Positions 8,180 through 17,170 of a DNA stretch of 33,155 nucleotides are shown piece by piece. The stretch is from Tritrichomonas foetus (Eukaryota > Parabasalia > Tritrichomonadida > Tritrichomonadidae). Within the stretch, counting starts at the first letter, position 1; each line of letters begins with the position of its first letter. The translations under genes and the position numbers were made by a program. Below the pieces are notes generated by a model. It ran no database searches, had not been told where the DNA came from, and was given only the letters and a program-made list of their open reading frames with translations. The stretch lies in NCBI GenBank assembly GCA_001839685.1, contig MLAK01001112.1, positions 1 through 33,155 of the forward strand. Direction: 5' to 3'.

Positions 8180-11100
8180 TTAGTCAGGAACTTGTACAAA
8201 TATAATTTCATTTTCATTCGTTACAATGATAACTTTTCCACAGTATTGGTTGAATTTCATCAGCGAAATTGGTGAATTAAGATGCACCAAAACTCCAACA
8301 ATTTCTAGTGTGACACAGTTTAGAAGTAAGACTTCATTCAAATCAGTTGCAATTGCAACAACGTCAGATCGAGTGATTACTTCAACTGCCACTTCTTTTA
8401 CAATTTTAAACTCTTTAAAATCTCGCTCAGTGATTTTCTCACCATTGGCAGTAAAACTTTCTACATGTGAATCAGAAATGGCAATGATGCAAGTTCGAGT
8501 CATATCAATGATTTGAGGAATAAAATGTAATTTCACAAATTTAATAAACCGCAAAAATGGAAAAACAGAAACAGCTATTTTTCCATCAACATCACACGAA
8601 AGCAGAATTTTTAAATTTTCGACAATTTTAACTAATTTAATTGGCTTTTCATGAACCAAAAGGGTGGTGAATGGTAGAACGCGATTAAAATCACGAACCC
8701 ATGAAACAATTGAAGAGTCAGCTGATCCAGTAACAGTAAAGAATTCAATACTATCAATACATGTTACTTTCTGAAGATGAGGTGAGGTTTTGCTCAGGTA
8801 TATTTGTTTGGTAGAAATATCATAACAGTTAACATGTTTTGTACCAAGCTGAACAAAATAAAAGAAACTTTTATAAAAGATTGAAAGAATTATATTGTAA
8901 CAATATTTCTTAGGCAAAGAAATTATTTCAAAACTTTCTGATTTGCTCATTATTTCTTTGTGCTTTAAATGAGCAACCTTTTCATTCGAAAACAATACAA
9001 AGATATGGTTGTCTTTTGAATTTGAATTAGAACTAAGAAAACCAAGCGATAAAGGTGATACGTTTTCTGATGACTTGATAACTTTGGTAATTTTGATTGA
9101 ATGTGTATCAGCAAGAAAAGTTGGCACAAAAGATCGAGCTGGATGGGGTCCTGCAAAGAGGAAAATCGGCAGCCTTCCATTTTTTGAGGTGAAATCTGGA
9201 GATTTCACTTCAGAAATAAAAGAAAGGTCTGGATTGTAAACATTGATGTTTTGATTGACTCCCCAAATTAGGTCGATCCAATGATGAAGATTGAGAGATA
9301 CTTCTTCACTTTCAAGGACAGATGAATGGAGTAAAACAAGTCTGGCGCTTGTTTTTGCCCAAATTGGAAACTTTTCCCATTTCTTAAAAGCAACAGGTAA
9401 GAAATAAAATTCTGGAATTAATTCGGTGTGTATTTTAGTTTGATTTAGTCCATCAATAATTTCACAAAATGATTCAATTTGATTCACAATATTATCAAGC
9501 TTAATTTTCAAATCATTATAAATCTCTGAATCATCAGTTTTACTGTCTTTGTCATGATCTTTTTGAGAATTATGTTCATTGCCAAATGGGTAATCAGAAT
9601 GCTGATTTGACATATTTTGATGAGAAAATTGGTTAATGCTGTTCAAAAATAATCGAACCATTGTTTGTGTTGAGAAAGTTTGATTTAAAAGATAAGATTC
9701 ATATGGATCTAATAATTTTTTCACAGTTTTCCATTTAGAAATATTTTCTGTATTCATAAACAAAACATTTTTCGATAAATCTCGCAAAATTGATTTGTCA
9801 TCATTAGATCCAAATAACATTGGGAAAATAGGATAAAAATTGGGATCTAAGAACGATCTTCCACTTAATAAATTAAGCCACATTATATAATCAAAATTCG
9901 ACAAACTTCTTTCTCGCCATTTTTCAGTCAATCGGAGTCTTCCCAATTCTTTATATCCCTCACTCAGTTGAAAGAAATAACAGTTATTCAATTCAATTTG
10001 GTTTAAATTCAAAATTAGAGATTCGCGAGTTTCTGGTTCGAAGAAATGAAACATTAAACATTTACCTTTAAGTAAATAAAAAGTAAATGAACGTGGTTCA
10101 TTGTTATAAAAGCTCCAAAAAACTGTTCGAACAGAATTTTTGCGGATAAATTGTGATTTTCCTTTTGTTGTTAAAAACCAGTATCCTTTTTCAGTGACTG
10201 AAAAATAACCGTCGAAAGTTTGATCAAGAGTTATTCTTTGGCAGCGTGAAGTCCAAAGTATTTTTTCTTTTTTAGAAATGGTTTTAGTTGTAGAGATTAA
10301 TAAATTAGGCGAGTCAATTTGAACAAAGTTAATTCTTTCAGTGTTTGTTAAAATAATTGGCCGAAAATGTGTATCATATAAGTTATAGCGACGAAATTGA
10401 TTATCATTATAAACTGGACGCAATTTCCGATACATTTTTTCTCTTAATATCCGTAAAGTGATTTCTTGTTGTTTAAGATCGGAAAAAACATCCTCAATAC
10501 TAATTTTTCCATATTCAAAATCATCATCGAATTGATATTTAAGAGATTTTTTCTTGTCATTATTCGTAAAAAGACTATTTTTCTTGTTTGATGAATCAAA
10601 ATCCAAATTTTGATCTTCATTATTCATGATAGTATTTTGAGTATTATTAGTATCTGTGTGAATGGCTAAACCTTTTAACAGGGCAGTTTCAATTTCGGAA
10701 ACCTCGTGTAGGTTGGATATAAATTTACTCATGATGTAGTTGTATTGTTCAATTTTATGGGATTCAACTTGGAAAGTATTTAAAAAATCAGATATATGAA
10801 TATTATTGTAATTATTTTGGGAAATTACCACTAAAATAGGTAATAAATTCTCTCTATTTATAATTTGCTTGTGTTCTTTAATGACTTTCAAAAAGTTAAC
10901 AATGCTTTGAATAGGAATTTGATAACTTTTCGATGAAACAGAATCATTCATTAATTTATTATCAATAGAATTTGAAGTAGCTGTTGTCTTAGGAATGTTG
11001 TGTAGTAAATAACTAAATATAATTAAGATTGAATTGATAGAGTCTTCATTTAATTCATATTTCTTGTCTTCAAGGAAAAGAAGTAAAAGTTCAGCAGTTT

Positions 11101-14100
11101 TTTGGAAAATCCATTTTCCATTACCATTAAAAACCAGACCATATTCATATTTGTTGATTCTCACAGGATAATCTGTGTAAGCTTTCAAAAAGTCTGCAAG
11201 TTTAAATTCAAAGCTCTGATTCTTGTTAAAATACAAATCAAAAACTGACCGTCTTGGACCAAAACAAATAAAATTCACAATAATTTCAATTATTTTATCC
11301 ACATCAAAATCATCTTTATCTTTGATTTTGGCGTGTGTTAATGATTTTGAATTCAATGTTTCTTGATCAAAAATTTCAACTAGGAAAGTGTTTATAATTA
11401 AGGCTTGATAATCAGATAAATTCATTCTGCAAAATGATGAAAGAATATCAATAAGGCGAAGACTATCAGCTAAAAGCGACAATTTCGATAAAATTAATGA
11501 CAATAAGCAATGAAGGAATTTATCAGTTTTAAAAACTGCAAAAGAAACAAACACTAAAAGTGAAACAGGTGTAATTGTCCTTGATACAAATTTTGCACAT
11601 TCATTTACAGAAAACAAATTTGCCAAGAAATCAGAAATAAAATTAATTAAATTTTCATCACAATCACAACCAAAAGCTAAAATAAATGGAATTAATCTAC
11701 CAGCAACTACACAAGTATTTTTAATCTTTAACAATTCTTCAAATGATAAATCTTCATGTGCAACAATTGAATTACATATACAACGAACAAATTCTTTCTT
11801 TTCTTCAAGAGTTCTCTCGACACAAATTTCATGAAAAAGTAGATTTTTTAAAAATTCTTCTTGATCAAATAATTGAACAATGAGACATAAAATTTCAGGT
11901 GATTTATTCAGCTCAATTAAATCAGAATAAATCAAATCACTGAGAGATGGATGATCCAAAAAAATAATTTGTATAATTTGAATAATTGATGAAGAAAATT
12001 CATGATTATGAATGTCAATTTTTGCTGACAATTGAATTAATAAAGAAATGTCTTGATATTCAAAATATTCTGAATTAATGAGCAAAAAATCTAATAACAT
12101 AGTTTTAACTTTTAAACTACGTTGATTTTCAACAGCTTGATAATATATCATCCCACAGAATTTGGAGAAAACAATTCTCTCTCTGAAAAATGAAGAATCG
12201 TAAGTCTGCCAAATCTCTAGGATTTCCATATACAATTCATCATTTAAATTTTGAATCTTGGGAAAATTCAGAATCATTGTGTCACGAAAATTACTTTGCA
12301 GTGAATAGTCAGTGAGTGACTGGTCAAATTTCAGTAAATTATTTAAATATGTATTATCTATTTCAAATTCTTGATTTTGTGAGAGAAAATGAGAAATTAA
12401 ATGAAACCCGTTAATTTCTTGCATTTCTTTTTGTAATTCTGGAATTTTGGAAAATAGGAAAATTAAAAAGTCAAATAATTCATAAATTAATTGGTTATTC
12501 AGCTTATCTATAGTAAAATAAACAATTATTTCTGATAAACATTTAAAATTAACAAAAACATCATAAAAAGTACTAGTAAATTGTTCATAAAATGTATCTA
12601 GAAAAGTAGCATCTTCTAAATTTGTTAAATTTTTGAGCTTATTACCGGAATAAACATACAGTGGTGAGAAATACGAAACAGTTCGATAATACTTATCGTT
12701 CATTGTAAGAACATTTTCATTTATGTTTCCATTAAAAAGCATAATCCGATTTAATAAACCTTCAATATCGTAATTTGTAATACAATTAACTTCATATTCA
12801 ATATCATTAATTTTATTAAATTTATTACAATCAGTGATACTATTCAACTCATTTTTTTGGTAGAATAGCTCGATTTTATCAATTGGTGAATTCCATATTT
12901 GAGGAGTTTGAGACACATGATAATGATAATGATTTTGATTGATATAAATTTCGAAGTGATTCAGTTTTTTTATATGAAAGAAAAAAGTAAACCAACGATT
13001 TAAAGGCAATTCATCGATTTCGATATTACATATTTCAGAAAACAAACTTGATGATATCCGAATTTTATTTTTAAATGCATCAACCTGATAAAAATTCAAA
13101 TTTTCATTTTTCGAACCAGAAATCAAAATCAAAGGTAAGTAATTTGTTTTATCATTGGCACTATGAGATTCTTTAAAACAAGAAATTAGAATTTCAAATA
13201 CAAATGTAATTCCGTTATTCAAAAAATCGGCAGAAAAACCTGGTAATTTAATATTACTATTGTGATTCATATTTGATTTAATTCTAAATTGTAAATAAGA
13301 ATCGCATTTTAGAGGATTTGGCGAAAAAGCATTTTTCAAATTCTCCAAAAACAATTTTTTTGGATTTAGAGAATAAAACAGTTTTTGAAATTTAATTCCA
13401 GTTTCTTTATCACAAACAAAAGTAAGAACATAAGAAATAATCGATAATGCAAGTTTTTGGATCTCTTTATCATATAAAAAAGGCAATTCATCCAACAACA
13501 AATGAAGTGCTTGATATTGAAAGAATTTAATTGAGTTAATTACATTGTTTTTAACAGAATTTTCTAGCTCTGTCAGAAAAGGGACAGCATGATTAGAATA
13601 TAAAATTGGCTTAATTAAAAAAACTACATTTTTGTTAATAATTTCAAAACTTTCAAGAAAAAATTCTTTGGAGTTTTCATTGCAGTTTTCATTTATTCTT
13701 TTGCTTAGATTGAAATTTTGAGACAGAGAAAGAATAATTAAAATTTTGTGGTATATTTCATCATTTAGAGCTAGTTTGGAGTGGAAAAATTTTGAAAATT
13801 GATTCCAATTAATGTTTTTGCTATCACATGAAAATTTTGTAAATAAAAACATGAAATCAAGTAATAAATTTAGATTTTGACATGAATTCAAAAAGTGCAA
13901 ATAAATGAAATCAAAAATTTTTGAATTGAAAAAACGCCAATGAATAAATTGATTCATATTTTCAAGTAAAAATAAAATCTTTTTGATTAAATCTTCTTTA
14001 TCATCATACTTTTGTAACATATTTTCAATATAATCCACAAAAAAGTAACAGTGTTGTTGTGAATTACAAAAAAATTGAATAATTTCAGTGAAAAATTGAT

Positions 14101-14710
14101 TTTTGGTGTTCATTTCAACCTTTTCACAATCATGAAATAGTATATTTTCTGATAACACCAACATTTTAGTGTAAATACAATTTAAGTCAATTTCCAAAGT
14201 TGAAATTTCATTGATTACAAATTCATTCAAAATTTTTCCACAATAAAATTTCTGTTGTGAAGGAAATTCCAATAATATTGAATAAGTATTTAAAATAGCG
14301 TGAACTACATAATTACTATGATCCAAAGATAACTTAAGTGATTTTTTCAGCAATTTTATATAGTTTTGAAAAATATCAAAATCAAAATTATTTTCATTGT
14401 TGAAAAATATCGAACAATATGACTGTAAACACAATATTGAAACATATTTCTTGTCATCTTCAGAATCATAAACCTCTTTTGGCTCAGATAATAAATTAAT
14501 TATAATCGGATATCGAATATTAAAATTTAATTGAAGCTTTGATTTGATGAGTTCTTTATTGGGATTTGTTTTATCAATTGGCTCGATTTTTGGCAAAATA
14601 TTTACAACTTTTGACAGATTTTGAAGATGCATGTCGGATTTTGTTTCTTTGAAAAGCGAGTCAATAAAATATAAAAGATCACCTGATAAAGAATCATTTT
14701 CATGTTCCAT
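8180..14710 (-). CDS. giant PH-BEACH-WD40 protein
   Basis: A 2176-aa BEACH-family protein, related in plan to LYST, neurobeachin and LRBA, which act as scaffolds in vesicle and lysosome traffic. Residues 1-480 are helical, ARM-like. A concanavalin A-like lectin domain lies around 490-605 (ITFVFEILISCF ... WFTFFFHIKKLNHFEIYIN). A long helical solenoid follows to about 1400. A PH-like BEACH partner domain lies at about 1470-1570 (TKGKSQFIRKNSVRTVFW). The BEACH domain is at about 1595-1820, anchored by LTEKWRERSLSNFDYIMWLN, LSGRSFLDPNFYPIFPMLF and ELIPEFYFLP. A WD40 beta-propeller fills the C-terminus (about 1835-2176; for example IDSIEFFTVTGSADSSIVSW). The middle of the BEACH domain is degenerate: the usual GDR/FHS region is replaced by an unrelated segment plus a Ser/His/Asp-rich insert. 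It is one uninterrupted 6.5-kb frame ending in TAA. It diverges from the transporter gene across a 287-bp promoter region. Confidence 0.92.
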   Translation of the reverse strand: MEHENDSLSGDLLYFIDSLFKETKSDMHLQNLSKVVNILPKIEPIDKTNPNKELIKSKLQLNFNIRYPIIINLLSEPKEVYDSEDDKKYVSILCLQSYCSIFFNNENNFDFDIFQNYIKLLKKSLKLSLDHSNYVVHAILNTYSILLEFPSQQKFYCGKILNEFVINEISTLEIDLNCIYTKMLVLSENILFHDCEKVEMNTKNQFFTEIIQFFCNSQQHCYFFVDYIENMLQKYDDKEDLIKKILFLLENMNQFIHWRFFNSKIFDFIYLHFLNSCQNLNLLLDFMFLFTKFSCDSKNINWNQFSKFFHSKLALNDEIYHKILIILSLSQNFNLSKRINENCNENSKEFFLESFEIINKNVVFLIKPILYSNHAVPFLTELENSVKNNVINSIKFFQYQALHLLLDELPFLYDKEIQKLALSIISYVLTFVCDKETGIKFQKLFYSLNPKKLFLENLKNAFSPNPLKCDSYLQFRIKSNMNHNSNIKLPGFSADFLNNGITFVFEILISCFKESHSANDKTNYLPLILISGSKNENLNFYQVDAFKNKIRISSSLFSEICNIEIDELPLNRWFTFFFHIKKLNHFEIYINQNHYHYHVSQTPQIWNSPIDKIELFYQKNELNSITDCNKFNKINDIEYEVNCITNYDIEGLLNRIMLFNGNINENVLTMNDKYYRTVSYFSPLYVYSGNKLKNLTNLEDATFLDTFYEQFTSTFYDVFVNFKCLSEIIVYFTIDKLNNQLIYELFDFLIFLFSKIPELQKEMQEINGFHLISHFLSQNQEFEIDNTYLNNLLKFDQSLTDYSLQSNFRDTMILNFPKIQNLNDELYMEILEIWQTYDSSFFRERIVFSKFCGMIYYQAVENQRSLKVKTMLLDFLLINSEYFEYQDISLLIQLSAKIDIHNHEFSSSIIQIIQIIFLDHPSLSDLIYSDLIELNKSPEILCLIVQLFDQEEFLKNLLFHEICVERTLEEKKEFVRCICNSIVAHEDLSFEELLKIKNTCVVAGRLIPFILAFGCDCDENLINFISDFLANLFSVNECAKFVSRTITPVSLLVFVSFAVFKTDKFLHCLLSLILSKLSLLADSLRLIDILSSFCRMNLSDYQALIINTFLVEIFDQETLNSKSLTHAKIKDKDDFDVDKIIEIIVNFICFGPRRSVFDLYFNKNQSFEFKLADFLKAYTDYPVRINKYEYGLVFNGNGKWIFQKTAELLLLFLEDKKYELNEDSINSILIIFSYLLHNIPKTTATSNSIDNKLMNDSVSSKSYQIPIQSIVNFLKVIKEHKQIINRENLLPILVVISQNNYNNIHISDFLNTFQVESHKIEQYNYIMSKFISNLHEVSEIETALLKGLAIHTDTNNTQNTIMNNEDQNLDFDSSNKKNSLFTNNDKKKSLKYQFDDDFEYGKISIEDVFSDLKQQEITLRILREKMYRKLRPVYNDNQFRRYNLYDTHFRPIILTNTERINFVQIDSPNLLISTTKTISKKEKILWTSRCQRITLDQTFDGYFSVTEKGYWFLTTKGKSQFIRKNSVRTVFWSFYNNEPRSFTFYLLKGKCLMFHFFEPETRESLILNLNQIELNNCYFFQLSEGYKELGRLRLTEKWRERSLSNFDYIMWLNLLSGRSFLDPNFYPIFPMLFGSNDDKSILRDLSKNVLFMNTENISKWKTVKKLLDPYESYLLNQTFSTQTMVRLFLNSINQFSHQNMSNQHSDYPFGNEHNSQKDHDKDSKTDDSEIYNDLKIKLDNIVNQIESFCEIIDGLNQTKIHTELIPEFYFLPVAFKKWEKFPIWAKTSARLVLLHSSVLESEEVSLNLHHWIDLIWGVNQNINVYNPDLSFISEVKSPDFTSKNGRLPIFLFAGPHPARSFVPTFLADTHSIKITKVIKSSENVSPLSLGFLSSNSNSKDNHIFVLFSNEKVAHLKHKEIMSKSESFEIISLPKKYCYNIILSIFYKSFFYFVQLGTKHVNCYDISTKQIYLSKTSPHLQKVTCIDSIEFFTVTGSADSSIVSWVRDFNRVLPFTTLLVHEKPIKLVKIVENLKILLSCDVDGKIAVSVFPFLRFIKFVKLHFIPQIIDMTRTCIIAISDSHVESFTANGEKITERDFKEFKIVKEVAVEVITRSDVVAIATDLNEVLLLNCVTLEIVGVLVHLNSPISLMKFNQYCGKVIIVTNENEIIFVQVPD

Positions 14711-14997
14711 TTTTTGAGATCTTCGTGATTTTGTTGCGAATTGGTCAGTAAAAAGATTCTAATGGCGAACGATACACAAGGTGAATTCATGGTGAAAAAA
14801 TAAATAGAACAGTAGTTAACTATCATTTCATTAACTAGATATAAAATTGATTTTCATTTGAAAAAATGATAAAATCTGATCGACAGAAATTCAATCATCG
14901 AATTTCAAAACTTTGAAGCAATATAAAAATTGACCCATCCCTATGAAAAAGTTTATAAATATCGATTCATCGAAATTAACTAAAGTTTAAAAAAGGC
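14711..14997. promoter_or_regulatory. divergent promoter region, BEACH gene and transporter
   Basis: This 287-bp AT-rich gap lies between two genes transcribed outward, so it should contain both promoters. A TCATC near 14967 and a TCAAA directly before the BEACH start are imperfect Inr matches. I cannot define a clear core element. Confidence 0.35.
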
Positions 14998-16293
14998 ATG
15001 GTCAATTATATGCACCCTCTGCTGTGTGTTGTTTTATTATCAATCGCTAATTTTTCCATTGGGGCCGGTCAATCTTATTTTTCTGCCTCATATTCGTCAC
15101 TCATCTACGAACTAGACATCGACACTTCCACACTCGTATCGCTATTCAACGCTCTTACTCCAGTTTTCGCTATTTTCGGTGGTCCAGTTTTTAACGTCGC
15201 AATCAGAAAATTCGGCAGAAAATTTCCATCACTCATATCCACGCTAACGGTTATACTCGGATTAATCTTTATTGTCGTCACGAAGGAGTAATACAAAGCG
15301 CTCGCTTTTGTCGGAAGAGCCATTCTCGGATTCGGCCTTGGCGGATTATCGACGGTTATTCCAGTTTACATCGCGGAGCTGTCGCCTCAGAATTTGAGAG
15401 GATGCTATGGAAATCTTGGTCCCATTTTCCTCGTAATCGGAAGCTTATTTGTATATTTTGTTGGAATTTGGCTTAATTGGAAAGTTATTTGCGGCTTATG
15501 CTTAATTGTTCCGATATTTGACCTATTTTGCATTCTTTTTGTTCCGGAGTCACCAGTCGTTACGAAAATGAGAGAAGAACGAATCTCTAATCGAACAATT
15601 TTCCATTTAAAATATTTGAAAGGAATTTTTTTGAGCTTTTTGATTGTCTTTTTCTCAGAATTTTCAGGGAAATCAGCGGTTATGGCAAATTTAAACCCAA
15701 TTTTTATTAGTTCAAATATTAGGCTACCTGCAACTGTTGCAAGTACAATTGTTGTTTGTTCTACATTATTTTCCACTTTATTAGTGACTCCATTGTTGGA
15801 TCGAATTGGTCGGAAAATGATTTGGATTATCTCATCATTCGGATCAGCTTTGAATGTTTTTCTTTTATGGGCAAATGAAGAGTATTTATTATCTCCATCT
15901 GTTCCAATTGTTTGTCTGTTCTTTTATATGTTCTTTAATGGATTGGGTTTGAATCCACTTCCTTTCGTCATAATTCCCGAGTTGTTTCCAGACGAAGTGA
16001 GGTCATCTGGAATGGGAGCAGCCCAAGCATTGAATTGGTTTTTATGTAGTGTGAACGTCTTTTCTTTTCGATTTATGACAAATAAAATAAAGCTTGAATG
16101 GACCTACTTTTTGTATGCAATAATTATGGTTCTTTCTGGCTTTTTCGGAATCTTCTTGCTTCCTGAAATGAAAAGGAAAATGATGGCTGAAAAAAAATCG
16201 TCAAAGAAGACAGTGGAAAAGAAGACTGAAAATATGGAAGATTTGAAAGATGAAAGTAATAACAAAGAAAACATCATGTTTTCTCCACTTTAA
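14998..16293 (+). pseudogene. sugar-porter MFS transporter interrupted by an in-frame TAA
   Basis: A hexose-transporter-type MFS protein of 431 codons, counting one internal stop. Sugar-porter landmarks are in order: RKFGRK after helix 2 (residues 70-75), GR at 106-107, PVYIAELSP (122-130) with downstream RG (134-135), LLDRIGRK in the second half, and PELFPDEVRSSGMG near helix 10. The terminal PETKG signature has decayed to LPEMKRK, and a Lys/Glu-rich cytoplasmic tail follows. The single TAA at 15289-15291 sits in the loop between helices 2 and 3, directly before YKALAFVGR. The reading frame is otherwise intact on both sides, with no indel. So it is a very young pseudogene, a strain- or sequence-level error, or a readthrough case. 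Substrate would be glucose-like by family. Confidence 0.85.
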
Positions 16294-16329
16294 TGTTTTG
16301 TTTCTTAAATATTTGTATTTCGATTACAT

Positions 16330-16354
16330 TTTTGTATTTTGTATTTTGTATTTT
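16330..16354. repeat. short tandem repeat TTTTGTA
   Basis: Three perfect copies of the 7-mer TTTTGTA run from 16330 to 16350, followed by a partial TTTT. It lies just downstream of the transporter stop. Probably slippage in a 3' untranslated region. Confidence 0.7.
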
Positions 16355-16494
16355 CATGATTTTTCAAGATTTGTATTTTCTTTTTTATGTGATTACAGAT
16401 TGACTATAATTAAATGATTTTTTATGTCATTCTATGGTATTAATTTTTATACATTTCAATTGTCATTTCACTCTACGAAGAATTTGGAATTATT

Positions 16495-16859
16495 CTTAGA
16501 GATTTAAAATATATTGTTAGATAATCGATTATCATGTAAAAATATGTGATTTTGGGCTTTCTGCGATTTCACCAGATTCTTCACACACTCAAGGAGTTGG
16601 TCCTCTTTCATATATGGCACCTGACATTTTAAATGAAGAGCATTAAACTACAGTACAACAAAGTTGATGTTTTGTCTTATGGAATTGTTTTGTATTTTAT
16701 TTTCACCGTAGGTTCACTTCCAAAATTACAGGTTATGAATTTCCAAATCCATCAATAATTGATGAATGCTATAGAAATATCATTAATTATCCAAATAAGA
16801 GATCTACTTATCCAGAGTTAAATACAAAACTCCAAAAAGAAATAATTCAAAATCTATGA
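16495..16859 (+). pseudogene. decayed protein-kinase fragment (TKL-like)
   Basis: A broken C-terminal half of a eukaryotic protein kinase. Around 16495-16515 LRDLK-like codons match the catalytic-loop HRDLK. In another frame, from 16524, IDYHVKICDFGLS gives the activation-loop DFG (16548-16556). GPLSYMAPDIL matches the APE region, with D for E. After an in-frame TAA and a frameshift, KVDVLSYGIVLYFIFTVGSLPKL matches subdomain IX, where the invariant Asp and the small glycine-containing motif are visible. After a further shift, YRNIINYPNKRSTYPEL matches the subdomain XI Arg region. A stop at 16857-16859 fits the natural end. The ATP-binding lobe is absent. Order and spacing are correct, so this is a true relic. 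The style resembles the large TKL kinase family of trichomonads. Confidence 0.75.
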
Positions 16860-17120
16860 ATCATATTTATTTAAATCACAATGTAAACACTCATTTTTTA
16901 TATAATAATATTGAAATGGATTAATTCAATCAAAGCTGAACATCGTTGACAAAAGTAATTATCTTAACTATCCTTTTCCTGGAAATAAAATACACTTCAT
17001 CTTGAAAAATCTAATTTCACTCTTTTTTATAAAAATGAATATCATTTTATTTAAAAATTTGGGAATCTCTTCCATTTTGAAAATAAAAAATGACTTTAAA
17101 AAGAAAAATAAAGAAGAACG

Positions 17121-17135
17121 ATATATATATATATA
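17121..17135. repeat. AT dinucleotide microsatellite
   Basis: A perfect run of alternating A and T over 15 bp in the spacer just downstream of the ankyrin gene's 3' end. No function inferred. Confidence 0.7.
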
Positions 17136-17170
17136 AATTGTAAGTGATACTTTAATATGAAATCAAAGAC

